Positions 61,760-64,000 of a DNA stretch of 64,000 bases are shown piece by piece. The stretch spans positions 682,001-746,000 of the forward strand of contig NZ_JAHSTW010000002.1 of assembly GCF_019145195.1 (NCBI RefSeq). Direction: 5' to 3'. Every line of letters begins with the position of its first letter. Position 1 is the first letter of the stretch. The DNA comes from Pseudomonas siliginis. Lineage in GTDB: Bacteria > Pseudomonadota > Gammaproteobacteria > Pseudomonadales > Pseudomonadaceae. A model generated the notes under the pieces. It did no database searches. It worked only from the letters and a program-made list of their open reading frames with translations, and was not told the DNA's origin. The position numbers and the translations under genes were made by a program.

Positions 61760-63787
61760 TCAAGCGGCTGGCGCAGGAAATAGCGCGTTGTCGATGGGTT
61801 TTCCGAGAAAGGCTTGCAGTGCGGCGGGCAGTGCCTGCCTGTCCCCCGAGAGCAGGTGTTCGCGCATGTCGCGGCCCGTCTGTTCGTTGAACAGACCTTC
61901 ACGTTCGAAGCGTTTGAACGCCTCGCTCGCCAGCACACCCGACCATTTGTAGGCGTACAGCGAAGCCTCATAACCGGTAACCAGATAATCGCAGCTGTTG
62001 GCGAAGCGGCAGTAGGCCGGGATGGACAGGTGCGCGAACTCGCGTTGCACATCCTCCACCACTTGTTGAACAGTGCGACCGTCACCGTGACAGCGGTGCA
62101 GTTCGAAGTCGACCAGCGCGTTCAGCAACAGCATTGCCGTCTCCCGGCTGCGCTGGATGCCTGTGGCGGAAAACGCGGAATTGGTCTGCGCTTCGGAGAG
62201 GCGCTCACCGCTCTTGTGGTGCGTACCCAGCCAGCGCAGGAATTGCCCGGATAACGCCCATTTCTCGAACAGTTGCCCGACAAACTCGGCAGCGTCGCGG
62301 CCCAGATGCGAAATGCCGGACAGGTTGTAGTGCGGCGAACGTGTCAGCACGTGATGCAGGCAATGGCCGAATTCGTGTAGCAGAACACGCAGATCCTGCG
62401 GATCCAGCAGGTAGGGTTGCCCGTTTGCGGCCGCCGTGTAATTGCATTGAAGCGAGGCAATCGGCAGTAATGGTCGGCCTTCGGCGGTGATCCGTCGATT
62501 GCGCAGTACACCGGTCCAGGCATAGTCGTTGCCCGCGTCGCGGTGGAACGGGTCGATGTAGATGTAACCAACCGGTTGCTGACGCTCGCTGATTTCGAAC
62601 AGGCGCACATTTTCTGCGAAACGCTCGTGGACGGTATTTTCGCTGATGCTGATATCGAACATATGCTCGCTGAAACGGCAGAGGCTGTGCAGTGTGGCTT
62701 CCAGCGCGAAGAACTCGCGCAGGTCCTGCTCCGTGCCGCCGGACTGCTTCAGGCGTAATTGCTCGGCGAGGAAATCGTGATCCCACGCTTGTAGCTGTTC
62801 AACCCCGTGCTCGCGGGCCAAGGCCTGCAAATCATCGGTCTCGCCCGCCAGTGACACGGCGTTGCGGGCGATCTGCTGGCGCAAAAAACGGCCAACCTGA
62901 TCGGTGCCGGTAGCCATCCGGTTGTGCAGGCGCAGATGGGCAAAGTTGTCAAAACCCAAGAGCCGGGCTTTGGCATGACGTGCGGCCAGCAGCGTCTGCA
63001 AAACCGGCCCGTTATCGAAGCGACCGGCGTGTGGCCCCTGATCCGAAGCGCGGGTGCACCAGGCTTTGAAGTACTCCTCGCGCAGTGCGCGGTGTTGTGC
63101 CCGCCTCATGACCTGTTGGTAAGTGTTCTGATCCAGGGTCAGCCGCCACCCGGGCAGGCCGGCCTTATTGGCATTGGTGGCCATATGCGCCTGCGTTTCG
63201 GGTGGCAGTCCCGCCAATAGCGCGGCATCGTCGATGTCTTTGCTCCATGCAGCGTTGACCGATTTGAGGTTGCTCATGAAGCGCTTTTCCAGCAAATCGA
63301 TTTCGCCGTTCAATCGCGCCAGATCCTTGCGCTGCGCACTCGACAATTGGCTTCCCGCCAAGTGAAACCGGCGCAGGATTTTCGCCAGCGAGGCTTTACG
63401 TGCATCACTGAAGCTGGCGGCTATGGAGCTCTGTGCCAATCGTTGATAAACCTGCAGCAACTGTCGATTGCCGGCCTTCGCAGTCTTGTAACGCTGCGCG
63501 GCGTGCGTACTCAGGGCTTCCTGCATCAACCACTGGGGCTCATCGGCATGACTGATCGAGAGGAATTCGATGATTGCCATGGTTTCATCCAGGCGCGCAT
63601 CGGCTTCATCGATGGCAATTACCACGTCGTCCCAGTTGGGATGATCGACCTGAGTGGCGATGACGTTTTCAATAACCAGCAGGTTGTCGGCAACGATGCG
63701 CTCGACTGCTGGCAGCAGATGTTCGGCGCGTATCGCCGCCCAGGGCGGCAACTGCCAATGTTGCAGGAGTGGGTTGGTGTCAGGCAT
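61760..63787 (-). CDS. M3-family oligopeptidase (PrlC-like)
   Basis: 675-aa metallopeptidase of the M3A (oligopeptidase A/thimet) family. The zinc motif HEFGH is intact in VLLHEFGHCLHHVLT near 465, with the Glu ligand GRDAAEFVGQLFEKW near 490. The N-terminus MPDTNPLLQHWQLPPW fits the PrlC pattern. It resembles but does not equal E. coli PrlC; no neighbouring gene fits the usual prlC locus, so it is best called a paralogue. Probably cytoplasmic; degrades small peptides. Confidence 0.85.
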   Translation of the reverse strand: MPDTNPLLQHWQLPPWAAIRAEHLLPAVERIVADNLLVIENVIATQVDHPNWDDVVIAIDEADARLDETMAIIEFLSISHADEPQWLMQEALSTHAAQRYKTAKAGNRQLLQVYQRLAQSSIAASFSDARKASLAKILRRFHLAGSQLSSAQRKDLARLNGEIDLLEKRFMSNLKSVNAAWSKDIDDAALLAGLPPETQAHMATNANKAGLPGWRLTLDQNTYQQVMRRAQHRALREEYFKAWCTRASDQGPHAGRFDNGPVLQTLLAARHAKARLLGFDNFAHLRLHNRMATGTDQVGRFLRQQIARNAVSLAGETDDLQALAREHGVEQLQAWDHDFLAEQLRLKQSGGTEQDLREFFALEATLHSLCRFSEHMFDISISENTVHERFAENVRLFEISERQQPVGYIYIDPFHRDAGNDYAWTGVLRNRRITAEGRPLLPIASLQCNYTAAANGQPYLLDPQDLRVLLHEFGHCLHHVLTRSPHYNLSGISHLGRDAAEFVGQLFEKWALSGQFLRWLGTHHKSGERLSEAQTNSAFSATGIQRSRETAMLLLNALVDFELHRCHGDGRTVQQVVEDVQREFAHLSIPAYCRFANSCDYLVTGYEASLYAYKWSGVLASEAFKRFEREGLFNEQTGRDMREHLLSGDRQALPAALQAFLGKPIDNALFPAPAA

Positions 63788-63867
63788 GGCGTCTTCCGTG
63801 AGAGAGGGCTGGATTGGCCAGCCTAATCAGGAAGCGCAGGGCAAGGTGGTGGATAGATACCGCCACT

Positions 63868-63885
63868 TGCCGACGATCATCGGCA
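63868..63885 (-). terminator. Short hairpin downstream of the final partial gene
   Basis: TGCCGA-CGATCA-TCGGCA lies 15 nt past the last stop codon on the minus strand. No T-run, so termination is only suggested. Confidence 0.35.
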
Positions 63886-63899
63886 GGTAGCGGTAGCTG

Positions 63900-64000
63900 T
63901 CATTGTTGCTCGTCGGACTTTTTCTTCAGCTTCGGGTTGGGGAAGAACTGCACGGCCTGGACCTTTTTGTCGGCGGCAGGCTTCAGCGCGCTGGTATTGA
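63900..64000 (-). CDS. C-terminal end of an unidentified protein (cut by window edge)
   Basis: The minus strand is open from 64000 to a TGA at 63902-63900. The last residues read ...VQAVQFFPNPKLKKKSDEQQ, a Lys-rich hydrophilic tail. Too short to identify. Confidence 0.5.
   Translation of the reverse strand, partial: NTSALKPAADKKVQAVQFFPNPKLKKKSDEQQ

Overview
The window is a GC-rich chromosomal segment of a Pseudomonas, most likely of the P. fluorescens group. Evidence is the gene content (algB/kinB, ampDh2, dsbA, cytochrome c4, polA, znu, met and caa3 oxidase blocks), the Pseudomonas-type REP/REPIN repeats between genes, and a block order (oxidase, met, katE, znu, polA, dsbA, algB) that I recall from P. 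putida/P. fluorescens rather than from P. aeruginosa PAO1. It is mostly housekeeping and ordinary accessory chromosome. I see no prophage, integron, CRISPR array, transposase, rRNA or tRNA gene.

Layout. 0-2.4 kb: the 5' part of a choline sulfatase gene with its divergent LysR regulator, then an NmrA-like oxidoreductase and a DOPA-dioxygenase-like protein. 2.4-8.5 kb: a Mg-citrate (CitMHS) symporter preceded by a candidate leader ORF and a Crc/Hfq-type motif, a TerC protein, an Na/Pi-cotransporter-like protein and a membrane-anchored M16 peptidase. 8.7-13.3 kb: a DUF5924 membrane protein and a four-gene Mla-type lipid ABC importer whose permease is fused to a STAS domain. 13.4-17.9 kb: an SpmA-SpmB fusion, GltP, the lysozyme inhibitor Ivy with a DUF1328 peptide, and a small membrane protein. 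18.3-26.9 kb: the alginate regulators AlgB/KinB, an EAL phosphodiesterase, the amidase AmpDh2, a large GGDEF cyclase and an EEP-family hydrolase. 26.9-33.1 kb: dsbA, cytochromes c4 and c5, engB, the sRNA ersA, polA and a DUF2782 gene. 33.2-38.1 kb: thrB, the zinc uptake system (znuA divergent from zur-znuC-znuB) and a lipoprotein. 38.2-43.2 kb: katE and the methionine importer metNIQ. 43.3-52.1 kb: a caa3-type cytochrome c oxidase with its heme and copper assembly factors, on the minus strand. 52.5-64 kb: a conserved hypothetical, a SulP transporter next to a beta-carbonic anhydrase, a LexA-controlled radical SAM protein, the three-subunit gluconate 2-dehydrogenase, a periplasmic tyrosine phosphatase, an M3 peptidase and the 3' end of an unidentified gene.

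The genes form several working units: envelope stress and alginate control (AlgB/KinB, ErsA with a sigma-22-type promoter, AmpDh2, c-di-GMP enzymes, Ivy); zinc homeostasis with histidine-rich segments in its members; aerobic respiration (caa3 oxidase, cytochromes c4/c5, gluconate dehydrogenase); and lipid transport. The most interesting non-coding signals are the CA-motif plus proline-rich leader ORF before citM, a 125-bp imperfect palindrome beside ersA, a 14-bp perfect inverted repeat holding a LexA box right before the radical SAM start codon, and ten REP pairs of three families including one mixed pair. Gene names and locus comparisons come from recognition of the protein sequences and memory of Pseudomonas genomes. 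No database search was run.
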